A stretch of 35,730 nucleotides of DNA, from the NCBI GenBank assembly GCA_025358155.1, contig JANYKR010000079.1, forward strand, positions 1-35,730, written 5' to 3'. Source of the stretch: Betaproteobacteria bacterium. GTDB lineage: Bacteria > Pseudomonadota > Gammaproteobacteria > Burkholderiales > Burkholderiaceae_C. The position numbers were made by a program, and so were the translations under genes. The notes under the pieces were generated by a model. That model worked only from the letters and a program-made list of their open reading frames with translations. It did not search any database and was not told the DNA's origin. Positions 16,158 through 24,400 of this stretch are shown here, in pieces; position 1 is the first letter of the stretch, and every line of letters begins with the position of its first letter.

Positions 16158-16868
16158 TCAAGCCTGGGCCGACACAAAAACACCCACCGACTGCAGCAGC
16201 AGGGCCGTCAACAGCCGGGCATGTACGGTGAAGACCCGGCCCTGGGGCCGGCAGCCCACCACCTCGACCACACCCTCGATCGCGCTGTCGATCAGGCGCA
16301 GGCGCTGGCCCGGCGGCAGGGCCTGCGGTGCATAAAAGCTCAGCCCCGTCAGCGACAGGTCACGCCAGCGCACCGGCAATGCGGGTGATGGCCAACCTAC
16401 GTGCACCAGTGCCACATGGCCTTGGTCGCGCCGCACCGCGTCGCGCCGCCCCAGCAACTCATGGCCCTGGGCACCGGGCCCGGGCAGTGAGGCCAGCGGG
16501 CTGTGGCAATGCGCGCAGCGGCTGTCAGGCCGAGGCAGTCCGGCAAACGACTGCTGACACAAGGGGCAGTGGCTGCGATAACCGGCCTCGGCCGCCAGGC
16601 CACCGCCTGCCCCATAGACAGCGCTGGCCCGACCCTGCGACGCACCTGCGGCCGGCCCCAGCGTCAGGTCGTAGGCCGCGCGCCGTGCCGCGTCTCCCAG
16701 CACCGCCCAGGCCTCGTTGATGATCACCGCCTGGCCGTGGCTGCCGCCCAGGTCAGGATGCTGGCGCAACTGGCTCAGCAACGTACGCCAACTCGCCTTG
16801 ATCACCTCCGGCGGGGCATCAGGCTGCACATGGAGCACGCGGTAGTGGTTGCGGCGGTTGTCAGTCAT
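16158..16868 (-). CDS. J-domain / zinc-ribbon / PilZ fusion protein
   Basis: The protein is 236 residues. An N-terminal J domain (about 6-68) carries the HPD motif at 37-39, needed to stimulate the ATPase of an Hsp70. A CxxC...CxxC zinc ribbon follows (Cys101, Cys104, Cys118, Cys121). The C-terminal region has both c-di-GMP-binding hallmarks of PilZ: RxxxR (Arg142-Arg146) and DxSxxG (Asp170-Gly175). I therefore read it as a chaperone partner with a possible c-di-GMP sensor. The motifs are seen; the PilZ call is made without a profile search. No Hsp70 gene is nearby. It is divergent from the NikR-like gene. Confidence 0.75.
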   Translation of the reverse strand: MTDNRRNHYRVLHVQPDAPPEVIKASWRTLLSQLRQHPDLGGSHGQAVIINEAWAVLGDAARRAAYDLTLGPAAGASQGRASAVYGAGGGLAAEAGYRSHCPLCQQSFAGLPRPDSRCAHCHSPLASLPGPGAQGHELLGRRDAVRRDQGHVALVHVGWPSPALPVRWRDLSLTGLSFYAPQALPPGQRLRLIDSAIEGVVEVVGCRPQGRVFTVHARLLTALLLQSVGVFVSAQA

Positions 16869-17002
16869 GGCGGTGGGCTGGGGCGCTCTGGCCCTTTGTC
16901 GCGGTATCGGCAGGCCGTTGCCAAACTTGAGCGATCAATTTGTGCGGCGTCAATGCGGCCAGCCTCGGCCGGGGTTGACCGGCTGCAGTGCAAAATCCGC
17001 CG

Positions 17003-17467
17003 ATGCAACGCTTCACCATCTCGCTCGACGAAGCCCTGGCCGCGCAGTTTGACGCCTGGATCGCCCAGCGTGGCTACAAAAACCGCAGCGAGGCGGTGCG
17101 CGACCTGTTGCGCGCCGAGTTGCAGCAAACCCGGATGCGGGCCGACGAGGCACCGCAGTGCGTGGCCTGCCTGAGCTATGTTTACGAGCACCAGGCCCGC
17201 GATCTGGCCGAGCGCCTGGCCAAGATCCAGCATGCCCAGCATGATCTGGTGGTCTCGACCATGCAGGTGCAACTCGACCACACCCACCGGCTGGAGACGA
17301 CCGTGCTGCGCGGCAGCACTGTACGGGTCAGCGCCTTTGCCGATGCGGTGTGCGCCGAGCGCGGTGTGCACCACGGCAAGCTCAATCTGATCAGCGTGAT
17401 GAGCCACCAGCCACACCGGCATGGCCCAGCGCAGGCCACCCACCTGCACCTGAAGCCGGCGCACTGA
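17003..17467 (+). CDS. NikR-family regulator with altered nickel site
   Basis: The protein is 154 residues. An N-terminal ribbon-helix-helix domain (MQRFTISLDEALAAQFDAWI, NRSEAVRDLLR) and a C-terminal ACT-like domain match NikR in length and sequence. Aligning by eye to E. coli NikR, His76 is kept (His77 here) but His87, His89 and Cys95 become Gln88, Gln90 and Arg96, so the square-planar nickel site should be lost. The tail is His-rich (His135, 138, 140, 147, 149, 154). I start at the ATG at 17003, which aligns with E. coli Met1; a GTG five codons earlier is possible. It is followed by a TonB-dependent receptor, its possible target. Confidence 0.88.
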   Translation: MQRFTISLDEALAAQFDAWIAQRGYKNRSEAVRDLLRAELQQTRMRADEAPQCVACLSYVYEHQARDLAERLAKIQHAQHDLVVSTMQVQLDHTHRLETTVLRGSTVRVSAFADAVCAERGVHHGKLNLISVMSHQPHRHGPAQATHLHLKPAH

Positions 17468-17548
17468 GGCGGTGCCGGCTGGGCCGCGCGCTGCATCCAC
17501 CGGCAGCCGATCAGCGTAGGGTGAAGAGACCGGCTCAGACACCTGCTG

Positions 17549-17587
17549 TCATACTGTTGAATAAGAGAAATTCAATAATCTTCATAC
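17549..17587. promoter_or_regulatory. AT-rich operator/promoter region before the TonB receptor
   Basis: An inverted repeat TTGAAT (17557-17562), seven bases, ATTCAA (17570-17575) sits in the most AT-rich patch of this part of the window. It is flanked by direct repeats TCATAC at 17549-17554 and 17582-17587, 33 bp apart. TCATAC equals one half of the E. coli NikR site, but there the halves are inverted. AATAAT at 17574-17579 could be a -10 box. Regulation by the adjacent NikR-like protein is inference. Confidence 0.5.
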
Positions 17588-17658
17588 CAGAATCAACCGC
17601 AACAGTCGCTTGACCCTGCCCGCAAGCTCACACCACCTCAGCCGCATCGGCTCCAGTC

Positions 17659-19821
17659 ATGACCCCCTGCCCCCGCCGCGCCCGCCCCTGCCGACTGCCC
17701 TTGCTGCGGCCTGCTGCCCTGGCTGTGGTCGCGCTGTTTGGCCATGCCGCATCAACCCATGCCCAGACCGCTGCGCCCAGCCCGCCCCAGACTGAAGCCG
17801 TGACAGTGGCCCAGGCAGCACCCAACATCACCGCCACCTCCCGAGTCGAGGTCCTGGGCCACTACGACAACGCCGTCGGCAGCAGCGATGCGGCTTCGCA
17901 AGGCAGTATCCGGGCCGAGCTGATCAAGGCCAGGCCGGCACTGCGGCCCGGCGAGGTGCTTGAATTTGTGCCGGGCATGATCGTTACCCAGCACTCGGGC
18001 GACGGCAAGGCCAACCAGTATTTCTTGCGCGGCTTCAATCTCGACCACGGCACCGACTTTGCGACCAACGTCGGCGGCATGCCGGTCAACATGCCCAGCC
18101 ATGCCCACGGCCAGGGCTACACCGACCTCAACTTCCTGATCCCTGAGCTGGTGCAGCGCATCGACTACCGCAAGGGGCCGTACTTTGCACGCAGCAGCGA
18201 CTTTTCGTCGGCCGGTGCTGCCGACATCAGCTACCGCCGCAGCTTCGACGCACCGTTTGCGCAGATTACGCTGGGCCAAGACGGCTACCGGCGCGGTTTG
18301 CTGGGCGGATCGACCGAGACCACGCCGGGCCTCACGCTGTTGGGCGCGATCGAGCTGATGCAAAACAACGGCCCCTGGGCCGTGCCCGAGGGCTTGCGCC
18401 GGGTCAACGGCGTGCTCAGCGCCAGTGCCGGCACCGCCGCCCAGGGCTGGACTGCCAGCCTGATGGGCTACGACGCGCACTGGACCTCCACCGACCAAGT
18501 GCCGCAGCGCCTGATCGACGCCGGCAGCTACAACGGCCGGCCCTTTGGCCGCTTCGACTCGCTCGACCCCAGCGACGGCGGCAACACCTCGCGGTACAGC
18601 CTGTCGGGCGAATGGCACCGCAACACCGATGACGGCAGCCGCACACTTGTCTCGGCCTATGCCATGCGCTACCGGCTGCAGCTGTGGTCCAACTTCACCT
18701 ATGCACTGGACCGGCCGGTCGAGGGCGACCAGTTCCTGCAGCGCGACAGCCGCAGCGTGATCGGCGGGGCTGTGAGCCATGCGCTGAACCACACCCTGGC
18801 CGGCCTGCCGGCGCGCAGTGAATTTGGCGTGCAACTGCGGCACGACAGCATCCGGGTCGGCCTGTTCGACACCGAGTCCCGCAAAATCAGCGCCACCACC
18901 CGCGACGACGATGTCACTGAAACGCTTTTGGGTGTCTATGGCCAGAGCGCGGTCGAGCTCACGCCTTGGCTGCGCAGCATCGTCGGCCTGCGCGCCGACC
19001 AGTTGCGCACCAAGGTCGATGCGCTGAGCCTGGCGGCCAACTCGGGGGCCGCGCGGGGCACCCAGGTCTCGCCCAAGCTGTCACTGATTGCCGGCCCGTT
19101 CCAGAAGACTGAATTCTTTGTCAATGCCGGCCGCGGCCTGCACAGCAACGACGCTCGCGGCACCACCATCACCACCGACCCCAAGACCGGCGCTGCAGTC
19201 GACAAAGTACCGCCACTGGTGGCGTCGCGTGGCTTCGAACTGGGCGCGCGCACCGAGATCATCCCCAGCCTGCAAAGCTCGATCGCGCTCTGGAAGCTCG
19301 ACTTCGACTCCGAGTTGGTCTACATCGGCGACGCCGGCGCCACCGCAGCCAGCGCCGCCAGCCGACGCAAGGGGGTGGAGTTCAACAACCGCTGGACGCC
19401 GCTGCCCTGGTTGCTGGTCGATGCCGACCTGGCGTGGACCCACGGCCGGTTTGTCAACGGCGACCGCATTCCCAACGCGGTGGACCGGGTGGCGTCAGTG
19501 GGGGTCAGCCTGCGTGACCTGGGCCCCTGGAGTGCCAGCCTGCAGTGGCGCTACCTGGGCGCGGGCGCGCTGATCGAGGACAACAGCATGCGTTCGGTTC
19601 CGTCGCTCACCGCCAACCTGCGCATCAGCCGCAGCCTGCAGCCGCTGCTGGGCAGGGACAGTGCGCTGACGCTGGACGCCTTCAATCTGTTCAACCGCCG
19701 GGTCAATGACATTCAGTACTTCTATGGCTCGCAACCGCGCGGTCTTGCGGCGATGGACGACCGCCATGTGCACCCGGCAGAACCCCGCACCTTGCGGCTG
19801 AGCTTGCGGGTCGGTTTTTGA
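17659..19821 (+). CDS. TonB-dependent outer membrane receptor
   Basis: The protein is 720 residues. It has a signal peptide to about residue 36, a plug domain (about 80-200: GEVLEFVPGMIVTQHSG, QYFLRGFNLDHGT, ELVQRIDYRKGPYF) and a 22-strand-type barrel ending in the C-terminal Phe typical of outer membrane proteins (LRLSLRVGF). A His-containing plug loop, MPSHAHGQGY, could contribute to metal binding. The substrate is unknown; position after a NikR-family gene makes a metal or metallophore reasonable, which is inference. No classic TonB box is obvious. The start codon lacks a good ribosome site. No ABC transporter or TonB genes are beside it. Confidence 0.92.
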   Translation: MTPCPRRARPCRLPLLRPAALAVVALFGHAASTHAQTAAPSPPQTEAVTVAQAAPNITATSRVEVLGHYDNAVGSSDAASQGSIRAELIKARPALRPGEVLEFVPGMIVTQHSGDGKANQYFLRGFNLDHGTDFATNVGGMPVNMPSHAHGQGYTDLNFLIPELVQRIDYRKGPYFARSSDFSSAGAADISYRRSFDAPFAQITLGQDGYRRGLLGGSTETTPGLTLLGAIELMQNNGPWAVPEGLRRVNGVLSASAGTAAQGWTASLMGYDAHWTSTDQVPQRLIDAGSYNGRPFGRFDSLDPSDGGNTSRYSLSGEWHRNTDDGSRTLVSAYAMRYRLQLWSNFTYALDRPVEGDQFLQRDSRSVIGGAVSHALNHTLAGLPARSEFGVQLRHDSIRVGLFDTESRKISATTRDDDVTETLLGVYGQSAVELTPWLRSIVGLRADQLRTKVDALSLAANSGAARGTQVSPKLSLIAGPFQKTEFFVNAGRGLHSNDARGTTITTDPKTGAAVDKVPPLVASRGFELGARTEIIPSLQSSIALWKLDFDSELVYIGDAGATAASAASRRKGVEFNNRWTPLPWLLVDADLAWTHGRFVNGDRIPNAVDRVASVGVSLRDLGPWSASLQWRYLGAGALIEDNSMRSVPSLTANLRISRSLQPLLGRDSALTLDAFNLFNRRVNDIQYFYGSQPRGLAAMDDRHVHPAEPRTLRLSLRVGF

Positions 19822-19863
19822 GCATCTGGCAGGCCAGGCCATCCGCGTTCAAGGCGGCTTGGC

Positions 19864-19892
19864 GGGCTGGGCGTCAGGGTCAGCCCCAGCCC
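19864..19892 (+). terminator. Possible terminator hairpin after the TonB receptor
   Basis: GGGCTGGG (19864-19871) pairs perfectly with CCCAGCCC (19885-19892) across a 13-base loop, 43 bp after the receptor stop. No T-run follows, so Rho-independent termination is uncertain. Confidence 0.35.
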
Positions 19893-20014
19893 AGGTCGCC
19901 CGACAGCCTCCTAGGCAAATCCACATTCCAGTCACAGTGACGGCGACCTAAACTGCCGCACTTCAAGCGCTGGCAACCCGGCGCATCCCCTGTGAAATCG
20001 CCTGGAGACCACCC

Positions 20015-21268
20015 TTGAACACCCCCCGCCTGCCCACTTCAGTCCTGCCCCGTCGCCATGGCCTGGCCCTGGCCGCCGCCACGCTGATGGCCCTGCTTGC
20101 CGCGCCCGGCAGCGCCTTGGCGCAGGACAAGATCTCCGACGGCATCGTCAAGATCGGCATGCTGCTCGACATGTCGGGCGTCTATGCCGACATCGTCGGC
20201 CCGGGCTCGGTGATCGCGGCCAAGATGGCCATCGACGACTTCGGCGGCAAGGTGCTGGGCAAACCCATCGAACTGGTGGTGGCCGACCACCAGAACAAGG
20301 CCGACCTGACGGCTGCCAAGGCGCGCGAATGGTTCGATACCCAAAAGGTCGACATGCTCGCCGACGTGGCCGCCACCGCGCCCGCACTGGCCGCGCTGGA
20401 AGTGGCCAAGCAGAAAAACAAGATTGCACTGTTTCCCAGCGCCGCCAGCAGCCGGCTGAGCAACGAAAACTGCTCGCCGATCAGCGTGCACTGGACCTAT
20501 GACACCTACGCACTGGCGGCCGGCACCGGGCGCGGAGTGGTCAAGAACGGCGGCGACTCCTGGTTCTTTCTGACAGCCGACTACGCGTTTGGCACCAACC
20601 TCGAAAAAGACACCACCGACGTCATCAAGGCCGAAGGCGGCCGGGTGATCGGCGCGGTGCGGCACCCGCTCAACGCCTCGGACTTCTCGTCCTTCTTGCT
20701 GCAGGCGCAAGCCTCCAAGGCCAAGATCATCGGCCTGGCCAATGCCGGGGGCGACATGATCAACGCGATCAAGGCAGCCAACGAGTTTGGCATCACCAAG
20801 ACCCAGAAACTGGCCGCGCTGCTGGTGTTCATCAACGACATCCACTCGATCGGCCTGCCGGTGGCCCAGGGCATGCTGCTAACCGAGGCGTTTTACTGGG
20901 ATGCCAACGAGGAAACCCGCAAATGGAGCCGGCGCTTCTTCGAGAAACACAAACGCATGCCCAACATGGCGCAGGCCGGCACCTACTCGGCCATCACCCA
21001 CTACCTGAAGGCGGTTCAGGCCACGGGCACCGACGAAACCACGGCAGTGATGGCCAAGATGAAGGCCTTGCCGGTCAACGACTTCATGACCAAAAACGGC
21101 CAAATCCGCGAGGATGGTCGCTTGATCCGCGAGATGTACGTGTTTGAAGTCAAGAAGCCCAGCGAGTCCAACTACCCCTGGGACTACTACAAACTCAAGG
21201 CCACGATCCCGGCGGATCAGGCCTTTTTGCCGTTGTCTCGCAGCGTTTGCCCATTGCTGAAGAAGTAA
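20015..21268 (+). CDS. ABC transporter substrate-binding protein, LivJ-like
   Basis: This 417-residue periplasmic type I binding protein has a signal peptide ending near GSALAQ (about 36), then KIGMLLDMSGVYADIVGPGS and a two-lobed periplasmic-binding fold. It belongs to the branched-chain amino acid/amide family; ligands of such proteins range from Leu/Ile/Val to urea, aromatic acids and short-chain amides, and the sequence does not show which. The start is TTG, supported by GGAG seven bases upstream and the immediate signal peptide. No permease or ATPase genes adjoin it, so it must share a transporter encoded elsewhere. Three hairpins follow the gene. Confidence 0.92.
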   Translation: MNTPRLPTSVLPRRHGLALAAATLMALLAAPGSALAQDKISDGIVKIGMLLDMSGVYADIVGPGSVIAAKMAIDDFGGKVLGKPIELVVADHQNKADLTAAKAREWFDTQKVDMLADVAATAPALAALEVAKQKNKIALFPSAASSRLSNENCSPISVHWTYDTYALAAGTGRGVVKNGGDSWFFLTADYAFGTNLEKDTTDVIKAEGGRVIGAVRHPLNASDFSSFLLQAQASKAKIIGLANAGGDMINAIKAANEFGITKTQKLAALLVFINDIHSIGLPVAQGMLLTEAFYWDANEETRKWSRRFFEKHKRMPNMAQAGTYSAITHYLKAVQATGTDETTAVMAKMKALPVNDFMTKNGQIREDGRLIREMYVFEVKKPSESNYPWDYYKLKATIPADQAFLPLSRSVCPLLKK

Positions 21269-21307
21269 TTCGGCCAGGCGCCCGCCCGACCGCGCCCACG
21301 ACACAGT

Positions 21308-21385
21308 GGGCATTCATCACGAATGCCCGCAAACAAAGGGCCAGACACCCCCTGAACAAGGGGGTCACCCCCCCCGCTTGCGGGG
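21308..21385 (+). terminator. Three consecutive hairpins after the binding-protein gene
   Basis: Hairpin 1 has GGGCATTC (21308-21315) and GAATGCCC (21321-21328) around ATCAC. Hairpin 2 has CCCCCT (21348-21353) and AGGGGG (21359-21364) around GAACA. Hairpin 3 has CCCCG (21372-21376) and CGGGG (21381-21385) around CTTG. The first is the strongest candidate terminator for the gene ending at 21268. None is followed by a long T-run. Confidence 0.55.
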
Positions 21386-21431
21386 CGTCATTGCCTTGAG
21401 AGTGTCATGCAACCGAAGGATACTTCTCGAT

Positions 21432-21737
21432 ATGGAAAATTTTCCGACACCCCGATTCCCTGCGTTGCCCTGGGCCGCCAACATCGCTACGCTGCTCGTG
21501 ATGGTTTCCGCCACTTGGTGGTCCAGTGCTCAGCGTCCCGTTGCGGAAAGTTCCAACATCAGCGCTTCAGGTCAAACCGACCAGACAGGCAAATCCAAGC
21601 AAAGTCCGCGCCAGGTTTTGAATGTGCCGGCCCAGGACGAGTCCAAACCGAGCCAGGCCACTTGGCCCGCCACCACCACTTTGCTACAGAACAACGGCAT
21701 CAAGGCCGCCAGCTACACGCCGCCGCTGGCTCGCTGA
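21432..21737 (+). CDS. Hypothetical protein with one membrane segment
   Basis: This possible 101-residue protein begins MENFPTPRFPALPWAANIATLL, with a hydrophobic segment at about 13-31 followed by a polar Ser/Gln/Thr-rich region. I do not recognise it. AAGGA lies about 12 bases before the ATG, a little far. Base composition is visibly less GC-rich than flanking genes, which reduces the chance that the frame is open only because of high GC. It may instead be a small exported or anchored protein acquired separately. If it is not a gene, the interval 21269-21803 contains only the hairpins described. Confidence 0.4.
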   Translation: MENFPTPRFPALPWAANIATLLVMVSATWWSSAQRPVAESSNISASGQTDQTGKSKQSPRQVLNVPAQDESKPSQATWPATTTLLQNNGIKAASYTPPLAR

Positions 21738-21803
21738 TTTGTACGGTGCCGACCGCTTTAGGCCAGTTCGGCCGGTCAGACAGCAACGATCAGATCACCG
21801 GGT

Positions 21804-22292
21804 TCAGATCGCGCAATTCACCGCCTGCGCCGAGAGCAAACTCAGCAGCACCGCTGGCGCCAGGCCCAGCAGGTAGCCCCGGCGACCCCCATTGATCAGC
21901 AGGCTGGGCAAGTCCAGCACAGACGCTTCAACAAACACCGGCATGGCCTTGCGCGTGCCGAACGGCGAGGTGCCACCCACCAGGTAGCCGCTGTGGCGCT
22001 GCGCCGCCTCGGGCTTGCAAGGCTCCACACTCTTGACTCCCAGGGCCCGCGCCAAGTTCTTGGTGCTGACCTGTTTGTCGCCGTGCATCAGCACGATCAA
22101 GGGCTCGGCGCGCTCGTTTTGCATCACCAGGGTCTTGACCACCGCATGCTCGGGCCAGCCCAGGGCACGCGCTGACTCGGCCGTGCCACCGCGCTCGACA
22201 TAATCGTAGACATGCTCGGTAAACACCACGCCCGCTGCCCGCAGCAACTGGGTGGCGGGGGTTTCGCTGACGTGCTTGTCCTTTTTGGCCAC
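21804..22292 (-). CDS. ybaK: YbaK-family Cys-tRNA(Pro) deacylase
   Basis: The protein is 162 residues, the usual length for YbaK/EbsC. It shows HAVVKTLVMQ with the conserved Lys, HGDKQVSTKNLARALG and the family signature GYLVGGTSPFGTRKAMPVFVE. YbaK hydrolyses Cys-tRNA(Pro) formed by mischarging at prolyl-tRNA synthetase. The start is GTG at 22292, seven bp after the aldo/keto reductase stop on the same strand, so the two are probably co-transcribed. No other upstream in-frame start is likely. Confidence 0.93.
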   Translation of the reverse strand: MAKKDKHVSETPATQLLRAAGVVFTEHVYDYVERGGTAESARALGWPEHAVVKTLVMQNERAEPLIVLMHGDKQVSTKNLARALGVKSVEPCKPEAAQRHSGYLVGGTSPFGTRKAMPVFVEASVLDLPSLLINGGRRGYLLGLAPAVLLSLLSAQAVNCAI

Positions 22293-22299
22293 GCCGGTC

Positions 22300-23376
22300 T
22301 CACTGCGCCGGGTCGCGCAGCTCCCAGCGAATTGCGTCGATCGCGGCCAGCAACTCGGGAGACAGCGTGGTGCCCCAGGCTGCCAGGTTGGCGTCGAGCT
22401 GGGCCTGGGTGGTCACGCCGATGATGGTGCTGGCCACCCGCCAGTTGGTGTAGCAAAAGGCCAGTGCCAACTGAGTGGGCGTCAAGCCGTGCGCCAGCGC
22501 CAGCGCGTTGTACCGCCGCGCTGCGATCAGGGTCTCGGGCCGGGCCCAGCGTTGTTTGCGCATGCTCTCGAACTTGGCCAGCCGGCCCAGTGTGGGCTGC
22601 GCCGGGTCGAACCCGGGTGCGTCGTACTTGCCGGTCAAGGCGCCAAAAGCCAGCGGGCTGTAGGCCAGCAGCGACACCCCGGTTCGCAACAGGGTTTCAT
22701 CGAGGCCGTTGTCGACGATGCGGTTGACCAGAGCGTAGGGGTTTTGCACCGAAACCACTTGCGGCAGCGCGTGCAGCGCCGCCTGGTGCAGAAACTCACC
22801 CACGCCCCAGGGCGTCTCGTTGGACAAGCCGACATGACGCACCTTGCCGGCCTTGACCAGGGATGCCAGGGCTTCGAGCTGGACCCGGATCGGGCTGAAC
22901 TCACGGTCCTTGCCGGGGTCGAGGTAGACCGCGCCAAAGGCCGGCACGTTGCGGTTCGGCCAGTGGATCTGGTAGAGGTCGATCACGTCGGTTTGCAGGC
23001 GCTTGAGGCTGTCATCGCAGGCCTGCACGATGTCGGCGGCGCGCAGGTTGTCGGCGCCGTTGCGCACCCAGTCCATGCCGCGGGCTGGACCGGCCACCTT
23101 GGTGGCCAACACGATGCGGCTGCGCATGCCGGGGCGGGCGCTGAGCCAGCGTCCGATGATGGCCTCGGTCGCGCCATAGGTTTCGCGCCGGGCCGGCACC
23201 GAGTACATCTCGGCCGTGTCGATGAAATTGATGCCGCTGGCCACCGCGTGGTCCAGCAGGCCGAATGCGGTGGCCTCGTCAACCTGCTCGCCGAAGGTCA
23301 TGGTGCCCAGGCAGATGCGGCTCACGCGAAGGTCGCTGTAACCCAAGGCGATGGGGTCGGTGAAAGAGGGGCTCAT
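22300..23376 (-). CDS. Aldo/keto reductase (Tas-like)
   Basis: This 358-residue NAD(P)H-dependent aldo/keto reductase has the catalytic tetrad Asp53, Tyr58, Lys93 and His138 (FIDTAEMY, LATKVAG, YQIHWP). An LGLGTMTFGE-like opening (ICLGTMTFGEQ) and a C-terminal cofactor-binding part (TNWRVASTIIGVTTQAQLDAN) complete the fold. The length and sequence resemble E. coli Tas. The physiological substrate is not evident. It is followed immediately by ybaK and preceded by a 105-bp gap after the sulfurtransferase stop, all on the same strand. Confidence 0.92.
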   Translation of the reverse strand: MSPSFTDPIALGYSDLRVSRICLGTMTFGEQVDEATAFGLLDHAVASGINFIDTAEMYSVPARRETYGATEAIIGRWLSARPGMRSRIVLATKVAGPARGMDWVRNGADNLRAADIVQACDDSLKRLQTDVIDLYQIHWPNRNVPAFGAVYLDPGKDREFSPIRVQLEALASLVKAGKVRHVGLSNETPWGVGEFLHQAALHALPQVVSVQNPYALVNRIVDNGLDETLLRTGVSLLAYSPLAFGALTGKYDAPGFDPAQPTLGRLAKFESMRKQRWARPETLIAARRYNALALAHGLTPTQLALAFCYTNWRVASTIIGVTTQAQLDANLAAWGTTLSPELLAAIDAIRWELRDPAQ

Positions 23377-23450
23377 GTGGGCTTTTTGGGCTGAAGATCG
23401 GGATCAGCAGTGTGCCGCAGCGCCGGCTGCCGGCCTGCCGCCAGGGTGAC

Positions 23451-23502
23451 TCAGGCGCCAGTGGCCACCGGCGAGTCCGGGTCAGGCGCCGGTGGCCACC
23501 GG
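23451..23502. repeat. Short direct duplication at the sulfurtransferase 3' end
   Basis: The 21 bases at 23451-23471 and at 23482-23502 differ at one position. The second copy encodes the last residues and stop of the sulfurtransferase; the first is beyond the stop. The repeat period is 31 bp. Confidence 0.85.
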
Positions 23503-24342
23503 AGCGGTGGGCTGCGCACACCACTCGCTCCAGGATCCCGGGTAGAGTGCGGCGCCCGACAGACCAGCCGACTCCAGCGCCAGCAGGTTGTGGCAGGCGG
23601 TCACGCCTGAGCCACATTGCATGACCAGGTCGGCAGGGCTGCGGCCGGCCAGCAGGGCCTGCCACTGGGCCGCCAGGGTCTCAGCCGGCAAAAAACGGCC
23701 GTCCGGGCCCAGGTTGTTGCGAAAGAACCGGTTGGCTGCGCCGGGGATGTGCCCGCCCACCGGGTCGAGGGTTTCGTTCTCGCCTCTGAAGCGGTCGGGG
23801 GCGCGGGCATCGACGATCAACTGCCTGCCCCGGCCCAGGCCGGCCAGCAGCTGTGTGAAATCGACATCCCGGGCCAGTGTGGGCCGCAGGCCAAAACGCC
23901 CCGAGGGTCGCGCTGGCACCGGGCCGCCTGCCAACGCGCCACCGGCAGCGTCCCAGGCCGACAGCCCGCCGTCCAGCACCTGGACTGCGCCATGGCCGGC
24001 CCAGCGCAGCATCCACCACAGGCGAGCGGCGTACATGCCACCGGCGCTGTCGTAAGCCACCACCGGCACCTCGTCATCAAAGCCCAGAGCCGCCAGGCGT
24101 TGGGCAAAGGCTTCGCGGCTGGGCAAGGGGTGGCGGCCGCTGCCGGCGACTCGGCTGGCCGGGGCCTCCGACAGGTCAGTGTCGAGGTTCAGGTACAGCG
24201 CTCCCGGCAGGTGGCGCTGCAGGTAGGCCTGCGCGCCAGCGCCGTGATCAGTCAAATCGAAACTGCAATCGCAAAGCAGCAGCGGCGAGCCGCTGGCGAG
24301 CCAGGCGCGCAAGGCGGCGGCAGAGATCAAGGGCTGGGTCAT
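23482..24342 (-). CDS. 3-Mercaptopyruvate/thiosulfate sulfurtransferase
   Basis: The protein is 286 residues with two rhodanese domains. The second carries catalytic Cys243 in CGSGVTA, a loop characteristic of 3-mercaptopyruvate sulfurtransferases (CG[ST]GVT). RFRGENETLDPVGGHIPGAAN is the expected substrate-region signature. No signal peptide is seen, so it is cytoplasmic. The ATG at 24342 starts MTQPLISAAAL, matching the usual family start; longer frames upstream run into the acyl-CoA synthetase gene. The first 3' copy of a 31-bp duplication lies just past its stop. It could feed sulfur transfer, but nothing links it directly to FdhD. Confidence 0.93.
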   Translation of the reverse strand: MTQPLISAAALRAWLASGSPLLLCDCSFDLTDHGAGAQAYLQRHLPGALYLNLDTDLSEAPASRVAGSGRHPLPSREAFAQRLAALGFDDEVPVVAYDSAGGMYAARLWWMLRWAGHGAVQVLDGGLSAWDAAGGALAGGPVPARPSGRFGLRPTLARDVDFTQLLAGLGRGRQLIVDARAPDRFRGENETLDPVGGHIPGAANRFFRNNLGPDGRFLPAETLAAQWQALLAGRSPADLVMQCGSGVTACHNLLALESAGLSGAALYPGSWSEWCAQPTAPVATGA

Positions 24343-24400
24343 GGGCTGTCGGGTTTGAGGTGAAACAGGCGGCGCCGGCACCAGCCGGATCGCGCAACGG

